Positions 22,201 to 32,904 of a stretch of DNA of 64,000 bases are shown here, one piece after another. The stretch lies in contig NC_012872.2 in the NCBI RefSeq assembly GCF_000003195.3, forward strand, positions 59,005,695 through 59,069,694, given 5' to 3'. The notes under the pieces are model-generated. The model was given only the letters and a program-made list of their open reading frames with translations. It was not told where the DNA came from and did no database searches. Each line of letters opens with the position of its first letter. Within the stretch, counting starts at the first letter, position 1. The stretch comes from Sorghum bicolor (taxonomy: Eukaryota > Streptophyta > Magnoliopsida > Poales > Poaceae). Position numbers and translations under genes: made by a program.

Positions 22201-25200
22201 TTAGATTTTAGAAAGAGGTTTGAATCTAGTGTACTGCCTGTCAGCATTGTCTATGGCTCCATGCTCACTCTGGTTCCAAATCCTGGGCGGTAACCGTGCA
22301 GTCACTGATGGTCACTCATAATCCCCATTAATACCTGGATCTATAGAAGTTATAGTAACACCAAGTTTTGGTGACTCTGCATGTTGTTTCAGATTCATAA
22401 TATCCAAAGTTGGGGAATAAGCATTACAGTAGAACAGAAACAGAGTCCACCTCGGAAACACGTGGTTACCGCCCAGTTACCAGCATAACAGGGTGCTCTA
22501 AATCTTTCTGATATCAAGGAAATGAAACTTCATAAGAAATCTTACATTCCATAGCTTTTTCTTGAAGTATACATCTTATAATGGTTTTTGTCCGAGGATG
22601 AAACTTCCTTTAATTTGTACTTTATATGCAGTTATTGGCATTTCAGTGTCTAAGATGTCCATTGTTATTAGCATTATTTTCATTTTTTGCCAGCTAAAGG
22701 GTGGGACAATTGCTTTTTTGCCATCCTAACCAGTGGCACGTTCAAAAGGCACTGTTCCTAAAAACTTCGCCAAATTGCCATCTGGGGACCACAAGAATAT
22801 TCAAATTTGCCCGAAACTCGCTCTTGTTGTGCCATGTGGATGTGGTCATGGGGCCCAAAGGAAACCTGGCTGGTACATACGAAATAATCTTTTTGCCCCC
22901 TTCCTCCTTTCATGCAAGCAAGCAGCAACCCCAGGGTCACATCCTGCTGCTCCTCTTCCAAATCCCAGCCACCATCTTCCTCTTACAGTCTTACTCTTTC
23001 CTCTCCATTTTCTTCCTTCCCCAAATTCCAGGACCAGCACCAGCACACAACCGATGGGATCAACTAAGCGACTAGCCGACTAGTCACAATTAGTCGTCGA
23101 CCAGACTGATTAGCTGAGCCTAGTCTGTTCTAGTCGTCCTATATATTTCAGGATCAGGACATATACATATTATATATACCTATATAAACTGTATACTATA
23201 CACAATAAAGCAAGCATCAGGATTACATTTGGGGTAGTTGGTGGCTTGTGACTTTGTGAAAGTTGATTTCTGCACTGTTCCACATCTACATATGTACACA
23301 ACAGCAGTACATAACCTTAGGATGGAGTACCTTCAAGCAGGCAGAGGGCCAGTGGCACAGCAAGCAAGGGGGGAGAGGAGGAGCTAGCGCCTAGGAGTGA
23401 GGTATGGGGGAGGAGGGAAAGGGCGCACACACCACACCATGGGAGTGGCACGTGATGAAGAATGGTGTGCGCGGGAGGAGGAAATGCGTGCGGGAGAGGA
23501 AGAATAGTGCTGGGGGGGGGGGGGGGGGGGAGAGGAATTGCGCATGGAAGGATTTGCGGTGGCCTGGGAAAAGGAAACCAATGCTGCCTCTGTTCTCGGT
23601 GTTTTTGGTGGAGTTTGGGCACACTTATGCTAAACTAACTGGCAATTTGGCAGCTCAATAGCCCACCTTTAAGCACAGTTGAGCTGAGCTGGCCCGTCAA
23701 TAGGACAGGCAGGCACAGATCCCCCTCCTAGTCAGACAACAATTGTGATTAGGCGACGGTTAGTCGGATGACTAGTTTTCTACTGTGTTTTTGGAAAATC
23801 ACTGAGTTCCTGTCGTCCCTGGATGGCAGTTCGGTGAAGTTTTTGGGAAAGTTGCCACTGTTTCGGATGGCGAAAAAGGCAATTGTCCTCTAGATGTTGC
23901 TTTAAGGGCCTGATGCTCATATTGCATAAGAGCAATGATGCTAAACAGATATTGTATAGTTTGTTGTATGTTCATTAAGTAGAAACCTGCTCTACTTTAA
24001 TTTGAATGTTCATTAGTCATTACTTTACTAGCTGGATTTTAGACAAGCATTATGCATAAACCACCTCTAATTTTTGAACATTCTGTCTATTTCAAATGCA
24101 GGCCTTTGATTCTTTAGTGGCCGCCCTCGATACACGTGGCAGCCGGGAGGCACAGCTGCATTCAATGCTGCAAGTGATCGAGCCCACCTTTAAGGAAGCT
24201 ATTAAGAGGAGAAGTGCAAGTATAGAACTACCTGCTGGAAGGTATCCAAAGAATGGAGCTACTGACATGATAAGGGCAAATTATCATAGTGAGGTTGGAA
24301 GCTCAAGCAGTACTCCTTTTGGTGCTACATCTGATATTGTGACAGCATATTCTGATTCTTTTAAAGTGGAGCTTGGGCGTAATGATTTTGAGAAGACAGC
24401 TATCTCAAAAAGGGCAGATAAATTTTTAAAATGGATGTGGAGGGAATGCTACAATCAGGAATTGACATGTGCCATGAAATACGGGAAGAAAAGATGCTCT
24501 GAATTGTTGCATTCTTGTAATTGCTGCTATCAGATTTACTTAGCCGAAGAAAGGCACTGTCCTTCTTGCCATAAGACTTTCAAATCCATTTACAATTTTT
24601 CTGATCATACAACACAATGTGAAGAGAAACGGAGAACTGACCCTTACTGGAAGATGCAAATCGCTGATTATTCTGTTCCAATAGGAATGGTATTACTCAA
24701 GCTGCAGTTAGTTACGATTGAGGTAAAGTCACATGTTTCGGTGGTTCCTTAGTTCTTTTTTTTTTTTTAATTTATCTTTCCACTAGGCTGCTTAAGCAAC
24801 TTATTAGTCCCTGTTTTACAGGCATGTATACCATCAGAAGCACTTCAACCATTTTGGACTGATGTGTATCGGAAATCTTGGAGTGTGAAGCTGTACACTA
24901 CCAAATCTATTGCTGAAACATTTCAGGTTACGCATTTTTTTCCCACCATTCTGGCTTCCCATCATTTCCTTTTCTTGACTGAAACTCTGGTTACATGCAT
25001 TCAAGTTTCATTTGCCTGTCAGATGTATATATTACTTTAAATGTTAATGGGTTTCCAGCACTTCTAGAACCCTTGCATCACATGGTTGGTGCCTTATTCA
25101 AAACTGTGCTAAACTTTTTTTGGAAGTATGTAACTACCTTATTAAGTTATTGTGATGGAATAACTTATCCAGTCTCCATCTTTGGCTGTCATCATTTAGA

Positions 25201-27245
25201 ATGTAATTTTGGAAACTGCTTCTGATGAGGTCTTGGCATGGTCAAGCATGTTGCCTTGATTAATGTGTTCTTTAGAAATTAGAAGTTCATTCACAAATTA
25301 TGCTCTGGTTTGCCAGTCCCAACCTTGCATCTGACCTAAACTGAGCTACCAAATGAAAGGATGGTGCAGACTGATAATACTAGCATAACTAAATAGCTTC
25401 ATTTTAACTTTAATTCAAAGTGTAATACTCCCTCCGTACCCAAAATACTCGACGTCCTGGGCTATTGGTTTGGTTTCGCAAAACCTGACGTTCTAAGCTG
25501 GCAGCTGCGCGCGTGGACGGGAATACCCCTGGCGCTCGCGTCCGTTCGGCTCGCCAACGGACAAAAATTAAGCGTTGGACAAAAAAAGGGCACTTGTGAG
25601 GTATTGAACTCAGGACCTCAGGGCCAACACCCCCACGCACTAGCCATCTGAACTGCGAAACTTTCTTGGACCCGTAGACCTATTTAATAAGGGAAAAGGA
25701 GGAAAAATACCACCTCATTAATCACTCCTTGGTTACCACAATCATGTCCTAAACGTCAAGTTTTTTGGGTATGGAGGGAGTACTGCTTTTGTGGTTATCA
25801 GTTTCCTTTGTAAAATTTTGAGTCACATGTATATTGACTTTTGTATATCTGTTGGATACTTGACACCTGACTATCTGAGACTGTTTTTCCATTCCCTTGC
25901 AGCTTTTGACTGTTCTGGAAGGTGCAATAAGACCAGGTTGCCTCTCTTCTGATTTTGAAACAACAAGTGAATGTCTAAACTCACAGGGTATTGCACCCCA
26001 CAATCCTGTGTTACCTGCTGGATCTGCTTCTGCCCTTCCATGGGTTCCTGACACTACTTCTGCTGTTATGCTCCGAATGTTAGACCTTGACTCAGCTATT
26101 TCTTACGTGCAAAATCAAAAGATGGAGAGAGACGATGGAGGTTTTATGGTAAGTTAAATTTTGATAATACTATTCCTTTTTTGGTTGGAAGTTGAGGTAT
26201 GACTCTTCTTGGAGTTGGACTGACACATGCAATCAGATTTATAGTTTCATGTTCTGGTCAAAACTTACCTCACTGATCTGCTAATATACCTTCAAATCGT
26301 GAAATGTTTTTATGTGCTTGATTATTTATCTGGACAGACTTTTCATCTATATATATGATGCTACCATCAGTTCCCTTGAAAATTATATAATTAAGTATTT
26401 ATGTTATTCCTTACCTACAGAAATTTCCATCAAGGTATACAGTTGCTAAGAGCAAACAAGAAGGTATACTTGAACCAACTGGTTTGAATCTGTATGATGG
26501 AAGGTGGCTTCCTGGTAGTGGTCGTAGGGGACGTGGACGTGGAAGTAGAGGAGGTAGCAGGGGAGGCCGAGGTCGAAGTCGAGGTGGAAGGATCCCAAGA
26601 GGCGTTAGCAGCTCCTCAAGGATCGAATTCAAGGATGACATTGTTGCTTCTGATAAAGCACCAAGGAAGAATGCACGCCGAGGGCGTGCACGTGGTCGTG
26701 GTAGTAGACGAGGACGTCGAACTGTGAGGCCTCGGCAGCCATCTGCAGGCAGAGCCAGATCAATTCCAAAGGAAAATTTGTTGGGAAGCTTTAGCATGCT
26801 TAGCAGCTCAAAGCCTGCCCCCGTTGAGGAGTCTCCACAAAGCTCTGGTGCAGATGAGTGGGGCCTGGAGACCAGAGTGACATACAACGAATGTGACGAG
26901 AACAGTTCTGGATCAGAGTCAGAAGATAACGAGGAAAACGGCCAGCCCATGGATGAGGATTATGAAGAGCATGTTCCAGATTACTCAGTGGGTTATTCTA
27001 GTAGATCCAGGCACCATGGAACGATGTCCATGATGGATCATGAGACCGACGAGGAGGATGACGATGCTGAAGGTGATGAGAATGTTGAAGAAGATGATGC
27101 AGATCAAGCAGTTGATGATGCCGATGTTGAGATGGATGAAGATGATGAGATTGGTGATGATGGAGAGGACGGCAATCTCGGAGGGGAGATGAATGCGGAT
27201 GAGGATCCAGATGCTACTTCATATTCATCTGACTACAGTGAATAA
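10253..27245 (+). CDS. RLT: RINGLET-type homeobox-DDT protein, copy 1 (18 exons, complete)
   Basis: Predicted 1,842-aa nuclear subunit of plant ISWI complexes. Arabidopsis RLT1/RLT2 bind CHR11/CHR17 and affect nucleosome spacing and the vegetative-to-reproductive switch. Exons: 10253-10475, 10582-11100, 13970-14046, 14848-15366, 15461-15553, 15626-15790, 15871-16093, 16884-16984, 18054-18140, 19033-19164, 19288-19443, 20036-20245, 20331-21044, 21124-21636, 24102-24722, 24822-24926, 25903-26148, 26421-27245. All junctions are GT..AG and phases agree. Domains: homeodomain ~55-113 (LSDRQLQMWFCHRRLKDRK), charged coiled coil ~447-590, DDT ~636-695 (VWKFFITFTDVLGLCPVTLDE), HARE-HTH ~797-875, WHIM1-like ~1033-1073, WHIM2-like ~1215-1244 (RRRNRYWQF), a Cys/His cluster ~1375-1410 (CNCC, CPSCH), then an RGG-rich segment and an acidic tail. 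The start has good context (GCCGCCATGG). Length fits the family (~1,700 aa). Whether it is RLT1- or RLT2-like was not resolved. Confidence 0.93.
11136..12764. other. Copy-1-specific part of RLT intron 2
   Basis: Intron 2 of copy 1 carries about 1.6 kb with no counterpart in copy 2. There the sequence jumps from AAGCTAGTCTATTG to GGCCCAATTTAG. No terminal repeats, TSD or coding similarity were found, so a deletion from copy 2 is as likely as an insertion here. Small frames at 12137-12409 and 12576-12869 look non-coding. Confidence 0.6.
15402..16497 (+). repeat. 1,096-bp tract identical to 53493-54588
   Basis: Covers the end of RLT intron 4, exons 5-7 and the start of intron 7. Read side by side with copy 2 at a constant offset of 38,091, no mismatch or indel was seen. 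The tract starts right after a C/T difference at 15401 and stops where copy 2 has ~450 bp of extra sequence. Confidence 0.9.
17076..17318. mobile_element. GGCCTTGTTTAG-family Tourist MITE in RLT copy 1 intron 8, TSD TTA
   Basis: 243 bp with ends GGCCTTGTTTAGTTC and GAACTAAACAAGGCC, flanked by TTA (17073-17075, 17319-17321). Copy 2 has the empty site (CTTGGTTAGTATTG at about 55608), which proves the boundaries and the 3-bp TSD. Insertion therefore postdates the duplication, unless it was precisely excised from copy 2. Confidence 0.95.
17735..17973. mobile_element. Stowaway MITE in RLT copy 1 intron 8, TSD TA
   Basis: 239 bp with ends CTTCCTCCGCCC and GGACGGAGGGAG, TA on both sides. Copy 2 reads CAATTCTATGTTTGTC at the same point, an exact empty site. 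Interior inverted TTTGACC/GGTCAA-type words fit Stowaway (Tc1/mariner) MITEs. Confidence 0.93.
22704..23888. mobile_element. TIR element in RLT copy 1 intron 14 (~90-bp imperfect TIRs)
   Basis: Left end GGACAATTGCTTTTTTGCC and reverse-complemented right end GGACAATTGCCTTTTTCGCC. The similarity continues for about 90 bp (CAGTGGCA, CCYAAAAACTTC, TGCCATC words on both arms). No convincing TSD was found. The interior has no transposase and contains another repeat pair (23069-23776). Superfamily not assigned. Confidence 0.65.
23069..23776. mobile_element. Nested GACTAGTC-rich element
   Basis: Inside the 22704-23888 element. Left end CGACTAGCCGACTAGTCACAA and right end TTAGTCGGATGACTAGT share GACTAG/CTAGTC words in inverted order, suggesting a nested, possibly hAT-like, non-autonomous element. 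A 19-base G homopolymer lies at 23512-23530. Boundaries are approximate. Confidence 0.4.
25428..25780. mobile_element. Stowaway-like MITE in RLT copy 1 intron 16, TSD TA
   Basis: 353 bp. Left CTCCCTCCGTACCCAAAA and reverse-complemented right CTCCCTCCATACCCAAAA give TIRs of roughly 35 bp; TA lies on both sides. The centre is unusual. On the minus strand, GTTCAGATGGCTAGTGC followed ~35 bases later by GAGTTCAATACC resembles tRNA A- and B-box words. Confidence 0.75.
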
Positions 27246-28022
27246 GAAATCATAAATAAGGACCTTATCACAGATCCTTCCTCGGCATGAAGCAGCGATA
27301 GATGCGGAACTGAGGAACTGATGTTCGATGGGTGGGATGTCCATTACTGTTTTTTAGGCATCGCAGGTTTTATTTTAATAGATTTTCTGGCGCATGCCTA
27401 CTCATTCGACGAGTGGTTGTACCGTGCTAGTTATGTCACTGGGGAATTCCCCGAGTTATACAGTCTCTAAGGAGAAATGTTATCATATCGCAATTGGGTC
27501 CCATGCTTGTACTATCTTCGGCCCTCCAAAAAGTATCTGCCTGGAATGTTGCATCTTCAACGAATTGCTTACTCGCCATCTCTTAAAATTACATATAAAA
27601 GTATATATATAAGTGATCTTTTATCGACTTTGATCTCTTATGACTAGTAAGGAGTACTCTCCCCGTTCAAATTTATAGGCTGTTTTTGTTTTTCTTGATA
27701 CACGACTTTTATTATATATCTAGATATATTGTATATCTAGGTGTATAACAAAAATTATCAGATATCTAGAAAAGATAAAATGATCTATAATTTGGGACAG
27801 AGGTGATAGTTATAATTTGGGATAGTTGGCGGCAGTTAGTAGTGTAGATTCTCTAAGTCCAACATATTACCAAAAAGCCTATTATCTACTCTGGCTCATG
27901 GGAGCGGAATGTGCCAAGTGCACGACGGTGACTCCGAGAGGCCGTGCTAGGTGGTAGGCTGGTGTCTGATGACCGGTCGGTCACCTCTGTGATTGAGAGT
28001 AGGCTCTGTGATTGAGTTAGGC
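27246..28022. other. 3' flank of RLT copy 1
   Basis: The first few hundred bases after the RLT stop are presumably 3' UTR (AATAAG at 27240 and ATAAATAAGG at about 27253 are AT-rich candidates, not proven signals). Around 27655-27808 there is a decayed Stowaway-like segment with TACTCTCCCCGTTCAAA at the left and TTTGGGACAGAGGTGAT at the right. No gene is seen. Confidence 0.45.
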
Positions 28023-28025
28023 TAT

Positions 28026-28267
28026 GGCCTTGTTTAGATACACCTAAAAACTCAAAACTTTACAAGATTTCTCATCACATTGAATCTTACGGCACATGCA
28101 TGAAGTATTAAATATAAATAAAAAAAATAACTAATTGCACAGTTTACCTGTAAATCACGAGACAAATCTTTTAAACCTAGTTACTCTATAATTAGACAAT
28201 GTTTATTAAATAAAAACGAAAATGCTACAGTGTCAAATCCAAAAACTTTTTGCATCTAAACAAGGCC
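28026..28267. mobile_element. GGCCTTGTTTAG-family MITE, TSD TAT
   Basis: Ends GGCCTTGTTTAGATACACC and ATCTAAACAAGGCC, flanked by TAT (28023-28025, 28268-28270). The core matches the family (CATGCATGAAGTATTAAATAT, CTAGTTACTCTATAATTAG). Confidence 0.82.
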
Positions 28268-28270
28268 TAT

Positions 28271-29417
28271 GTTTGGTTGAGGCTGATTTTTTTATCATAT
28301 ATTACATTGAATATTTAGATATATATACATAAAATATTAAATATAGACTATTTACAAAACAAAAAACAGACGTATTTTTTGAGCCTAATTAGTGGACACT
28401 AATTGTCAAATAAAATGAAAATACTACTATTAAATTTTAACATCCCCAACTAAACAAACTCTAAGCTTCTTGTGCGAGTATGCGAGGTACTTTCTTGTTC
28501 TAGCGCCAGCACATGGTGGTAGGCTGTTACTCTCTCCATCTCTAAATAAATATTATTCTCATTTTTCAACTGTATATGTGATGAGTAAAAGTTATAATTT
28601 TATTAGCCATTCAAAATTTTAGAGCCTACAAAATTTGTATTTTGATCCGTAGGCCCAAATGTATACATACTATGTGTTTTTGTATGATATGTAAAATTAT
28701 TTTATAATTATAAAATAGGAAAAATATTACTAACTCCAAGCAAGTTACAGTGAAAAACCTCATCTGTCTAGTATTTCTTAAAATAAAATATGCAATTATA
28801 TCTTCATAATTAATCTTCATGAGAACATGATTTTCAAGTGCAATTATAAACAAAAGAATTCAAAGCTTAAAAATTCAAAGCTTAAAAGTTCAAGATAATG
28901 AAACAAAAGAAGTCAAAGTATTGACATGAGAAATTTTTATGCTGTTATGGAAACGCCTTGTAATGCGCCTATGCTTCCAGCTGTTCACCCTAAAATACAA
29001 GGAAAACAAATCAGGCCCGTTTGGTCTTCTTCGGCAAAGTTTAACTCGTGTCACATCGAATATTTAGACACTTACATAAAGTATTAAATATTAACTATTT
29101 ATAAAACTAAAAATACAGCTAGAGAGTACTTTGCGAGATAAATCTTTTAAACCTAGTTAGTCAATAATTAAACACCAATTATTAAATAAAATGAAAATAC
29201 TACAGTGACTGTTAACACTCTCAATCAAACACCCCCTCAGCCATGATGCTTCTAGGCCTAGCCGCCTAGGAAATAACAGAATTTCAGAAACAGGACAGGA
29301 TCAGCCAGGAACAGGAGCCAGTACTTGTCTACTCGTACGATCATACTATCGTCCAGTCGTCAGGGCGGCGGTTGGTGCAGATGATCAGAGCAACTCCACA
29401 GATCCCCTTTCCATTAA
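28271..29417. other. Spacer with decayed MITEs
   Basis: Two degenerate relatives of the same MITE type appear at about 28271-28463 (GTTTGGTTGAGGC ... CCCAACTAAACAAACTC) and 29012-29238 (GGCCCGTTTGGTC ... CAATCAAACACCCC). Between them lies AT-rich sequence (28500-28990) with no gene. Confidence 0.45.
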
Positions 29418-29648
29418 GGCCTTGTTTATTTTCTAAAAAAATTCAAGATTTCTTGTCACATCAAATCTTTAAACATATGCATAAAACATTAAATATAGAT
29501 AAAAATAAAAACTAATTATACAATTTGTCTATAATTTACGGACGAATCTTTTGAGCCTAGTTAGTCTATGATTGGTCAATAATTATCAAATATAAACGAA
29601 AATACTACAGTAGCGAAAGTCAAAAATTTACGCGAACTAAACAAGGCC
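29418..29648. mobile_element. GGCCTTGTTTAG-family MITE, TSD TAA
   Basis: Ends GGCCTTGTTTATTTTC and GCGAACTAAACAAGGCC, flanked by TAA (29415-29417, 29649-29651). The family core CATTAAATATAGA and AATCTTTTGAGCCTAGTTAG is clear. Confidence 0.85.
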
Positions 29649-29739
29649 TAAATCATCTACTGTATATGGGATTGTTTTTTAGAATAGATCTTATATAAGG
29701 GATCGAGAAAACTAAATTTATGTTTCTAGGGACTACTCT

Positions 29740-30211
29740 GGCCTTGTTTAGATCAAAAACTTTTTAGATTTAGACATTGTAGCACTTTCGTTTGTATTTA
29801 ATAATTATTGTCCAACCATATATACTAATTAAGCTCAAAAGATCCGTCTCGCAAATTACAAGCAAAATGTGCAATTAGTTCTCTTTTATATCTATATTTA
29901 TGCTCCGTGCATGTGATATAAGATTCGATGTGATGGAGAATCTTGAAAAGTTTTTGGATTTTATGTGCAACTAAATGTTTAGTTCATCCCAAATCCAAAA
30001 ACTCTTCAAAATTTCTCATTACATCGAATCTTGCGGTATATACATGAAGCATTAAATATAAATTAAAAAAAATAACTAATTATACAGTTTGCTTGTAATT
30101 TGCGAGACGAATTTTTTGAGCCTAGTTAGTTTATGGTTGGATAATAATTGACAAATACAAACGAAAGTGTTATAGTGTCAAAATCTAAAAAAATTGGATC
30201 TAAACAAGGCC
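29740..30211. mobile_element. Two fused GGCCTTGTTTAG-family MITEs in opposite orientation
   Basis: The first member starts GGCCTTGTTTAGATC at 29740 and fades at GTGCAACTAAA near 29973 without its GGCC tip. A second member begins at once with GTTTAGTTCATCCC, lacking its GGCCTT tip, and ends ATCTAAACAAGGCC at 30211. The internal core is plus-oriented in the first and minus-oriented in the second. This looks like a joined pair with both inner tips trimmed. Confidence 0.65.
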
Positions 30212-30446
30212 TATGTGGGTATGCTTAGGTCCCATGAAATACAAAATACAAAATATCAAGTACTTTGGAACGATGAAATGTAAAATGCTAAATTTTTATA
30301 TGTATATTTAGTTCGATGCAAAATGCTAAATTTTTTATGATGTTGATGGGGGTGGGCATGGGCTCCTAGACGCTTTTGGTCTTTTTTTTTATTTTTTGAG
30401 GCCAAAATCTAAAATGAAGAATAGCTACTTTCTAACTAAAAATTTT

Positions 30447-30686
30447 ACTTGTTTAGATACACCCAAAACCTAAAACTTTATAAGATTCTCCGTTACATCG
30501 AATCTTGCGGCACATACATGAACTATTAAATATAGATAAAAAGAATAACTAATTGCGCAGTTTATCTGTAAATCACTAGACGAATCTTTTAAGCCTAGTT
30601 ACTCTATAATTAGACAATATTTGTTAAATAAAAACAAAAATACTATAGTGTCAAAATCCAAAAACTTTTTGTATCTAAACAAGGGT
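30447..30686. mobile_element. GGCCTTGTTTAG-family MITE, terminal tips degraded
   Basis: Starts ACTTGTTTAGATACACCC and ends GTATCTAAACAAGGG, with a family core close to the 28026 member. No TSD was recognised. Confidence 0.65.
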
Positions 30687-31427
30687 GTTTAGTTTTATTA
30701 GGTCCGTACGCTCGCAAGCAGCACAACTCTACTCCCCCACCCTTCACGATCCGCCTTGGTACGGCAATCAGACGAGAGCTGTCGTCCACGCTCGACTCCC
30801 TACGCTCTCGTCGCCAGCCTCCTCCCAACTTGCCACCCTTACCAGCGCCCACCACCGGAGAGATGTCGGCAACTGACGGGACACCACCAGGGAGGCCGGT
30901 CGGTTGCGTCCAGATGGAGCGACATTGTAGCAGACGGAGATGAGAGAAAGAGATACAACGGTAGTAGGACAGAGACGGAAGCGCACTAGGATAGAAATTG
31001 AAGGGGTACAGAATCGGTGGGCTGGGCCGCTAGTGTACATGTTCGTTTCGGGGTATTCAAAAGCTCTTCTTTTCTTCTTCTTAAAAAAAGGTCATTTTCT
31101 TTTAGTTTAATTTTTAGACTTAATTCAGGCATTTGTGACCAAAAATGAATTCAAACATTAGTTATACCACTCCTTCAGAGAATTTTTTATTGTATCTATA
31201 GTCTATTTTAGTTTAAGCCTGTAGCAACGCGCCCTATTTTTTTATGGCTAGTTCTTACCCGTGTGTAACTTTACGATATACTCCCTTTATTCCATTGAAA
31301 GTGTTATTTTTAACTATTGGGTTTCATGTTTGGTCATTAGTCTTATTTTTTTTTTGTAAATTATAAAATAAATAAATTATTATTAAAGTATCTCTAATGA
31401 TAAAAATAAGTCATAACAAAATAATTA
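30687..31427. other. Spacer with GC-rich patch, no gene recognised
   Basis: 30690-31040 is GC-richer than its surroundings and contains short open frames on both strands without any family signature. 31040-31427 is AT-rich. The GC patch could be a captured or leftover exon, but nothing supports a specific call. Confidence 0.3.
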
Positions 31428-31689
31428 CTCTCTCCATCCCAAATTATAAGTCATTTTAAGAATTTTAGAGAGTCAAAGCATTTTCACGTTTGACCAAAAT
31501 TATAGAGAAAAATACTAAGATTTGTAACGTAAAGTGAGTATACTATGAAAATATAATTAGGAAAAAAAATCTAATGATACTTAGTTAGTACTATAATAAT
31601 TATTATTTTATAATATAAATTTGGTCAAATTTAGAAAAGTTTGACTCTCCAAAATTTTTGGAATGACTTACAATTTGGGATGGAGGGAG
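31428..31689. mobile_element. Stowaway MITE, TSD TA
   Basis: Ends CTCTCTCCATCCCAAATTATAAGTCATT and AATGACTTACAATTTGGGATGGAGGGAG form near-perfect TIRs, with TA outside both ends (31426-31427, 31690-31691). 262 bp, AT-rich, no coding sequence. Confidence 0.88.
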
Positions 31690-32106
31690 TACTATTTATA
31701 CAAAAATTTTGAATAATATGAATGGTCAAACAAGATGTTCCAGAACGTCGCTTTCTAGCTACATCAAAATGGGCTGCATTCTTGCTTGTCCTGCTCTTTG
31801 CGTCGCTAGCAAAATATAAGTCTTCATCACATCTTTGCATCGTGCTCTTTACACACATAACATTGCTGAATGTATTGCCCTTATTTTTTTTGGCACTATA
31901 TTATAGCACCGATCAACACATAACATTGAATTCTACGATCCACGCATAAGAGGCCAGATATTCAAATCGTGTGACATATGATATAAATCAAAGAATCGCT
32001 ATACATTTGCTGTCTCTTTTTTCGACCTTTAATTATGGGTGTATATCTATTGTCATTTTTAGCTTCCACGACATGTAGTTTGGCTCAATTGGATGTCTTT
32101 GGATTG

Positions 32107-32335
32107 TTCCCTCCATCTCAATAAGATGTTGAACTTTTTTTAGCCCAAGTTTGACCAGTCATCAAAAAATTTATGCAAACATAGTCAAATTTAAGTTACT
32201 CTTGAAAAACTATTATTAATAAACCAAACTACAACAAAAGAAGTGGCGTTTTACATAAATTTTAAAATAATACAAATAGTCAAATTTGATGTTAAAAAAA
32301 TCAAATGTTTTATAATTTGGGATAGATTAAGTACT
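32107..32335. mobile_element. Degenerate Stowaway-like MITE
   Basis: TTCCCTCCATCTCAATAAGATGTTGAAC at the left and TATAATTTGGGATAGATTAAGTAC at the right, with Stowaway interior words (TTTGACCAGTCATCAAA). Terminal match is weak and boundaries are approximate. Confidence 0.5.
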
Positions 32336-32456
32336 ATTTGTTCTAGTCTTCTTGTTTTCGAATGCCTTTGGCAATACCCACTAATGCCTCAGCCTTGGCC
32401 ATTCCTAAAAAGAGTGTTTTCAGATTTGAAAACTTTTGGATGGAACATCAGGACTT

Positions 32457-32904
32457 TTTTTTTCTCGATCGGGTGTTTAACCCGTATTTCATTAAGAGGA
32501 GCGTAACCACATGTTACAGAGGTTTTAGGTATTGGCGAGCAGCCAATAGGCTAAACACCTAGTTGCAAGACCTAAGCGAACTAATTACAGAACGAAGACA
32601 AGACGCGACCAAGCCTGCGAAACCTCGAAGAGCGAAGAGTACCCCGCCTGTGCCCAATCTTCTGCCTCACGAGTGGTGTCAACACACAAACTGATCAGAT
32701 CGGGTGCCGCCCGCCGACCAAAAACCAGGTCATTCCTGTGCTTCCAAAGGTTCCATGCAACTAACAGGAAGATCGAGTCAGCCGACGGCCTTGATTCCTT
32801 GTCCATCCTCTTGCGCTGGCGCAGCCACCAAGTAGCTAGGTCCTCCTCTTGAACAGGGACCAGCGCCCCTAAGTCTATCGGAGAGAGCAACGCATGCCAC
32901 AGCT
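32457..32904 (-). mobile_element. LINE 3'-end fragment nested in the LINE, 14-bp TSD
   Basis: Flanked by the exact repeat GAACATCAGGACTT (32443-32456 and 32905-32918). A T-run at its left edge is the poly(A) tail of a minus-strand insertion. The encoded fragment (32585-32890) contains WWLRQRKRMDKESR and LVAWNLWKHRNDLVF, typical of the extreme C terminus of plant LINE ORF2. Only ~450 bp was integrated, a classic 5' truncation. Confidence 0.88.

Larger units (their letters stand above)
8686..22487 (+). repeat. Direct duplicate, copy 1 (partner 48657-60359)
   Basis: From CGACCCGTCCTTCTCCACTCG near 8688 through intron 14 of the RLT gene, this segment aligns collinearly with 48657-60359, including promoter, exons and introns. 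The left breakpoint is abrupt: sequence before it differs completely between copies. The right limit is set only by the copia insertion in copy 2, so the duplication probably extends further. Indels between copies are mostly transposon insertions. Confidence 0.95.
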
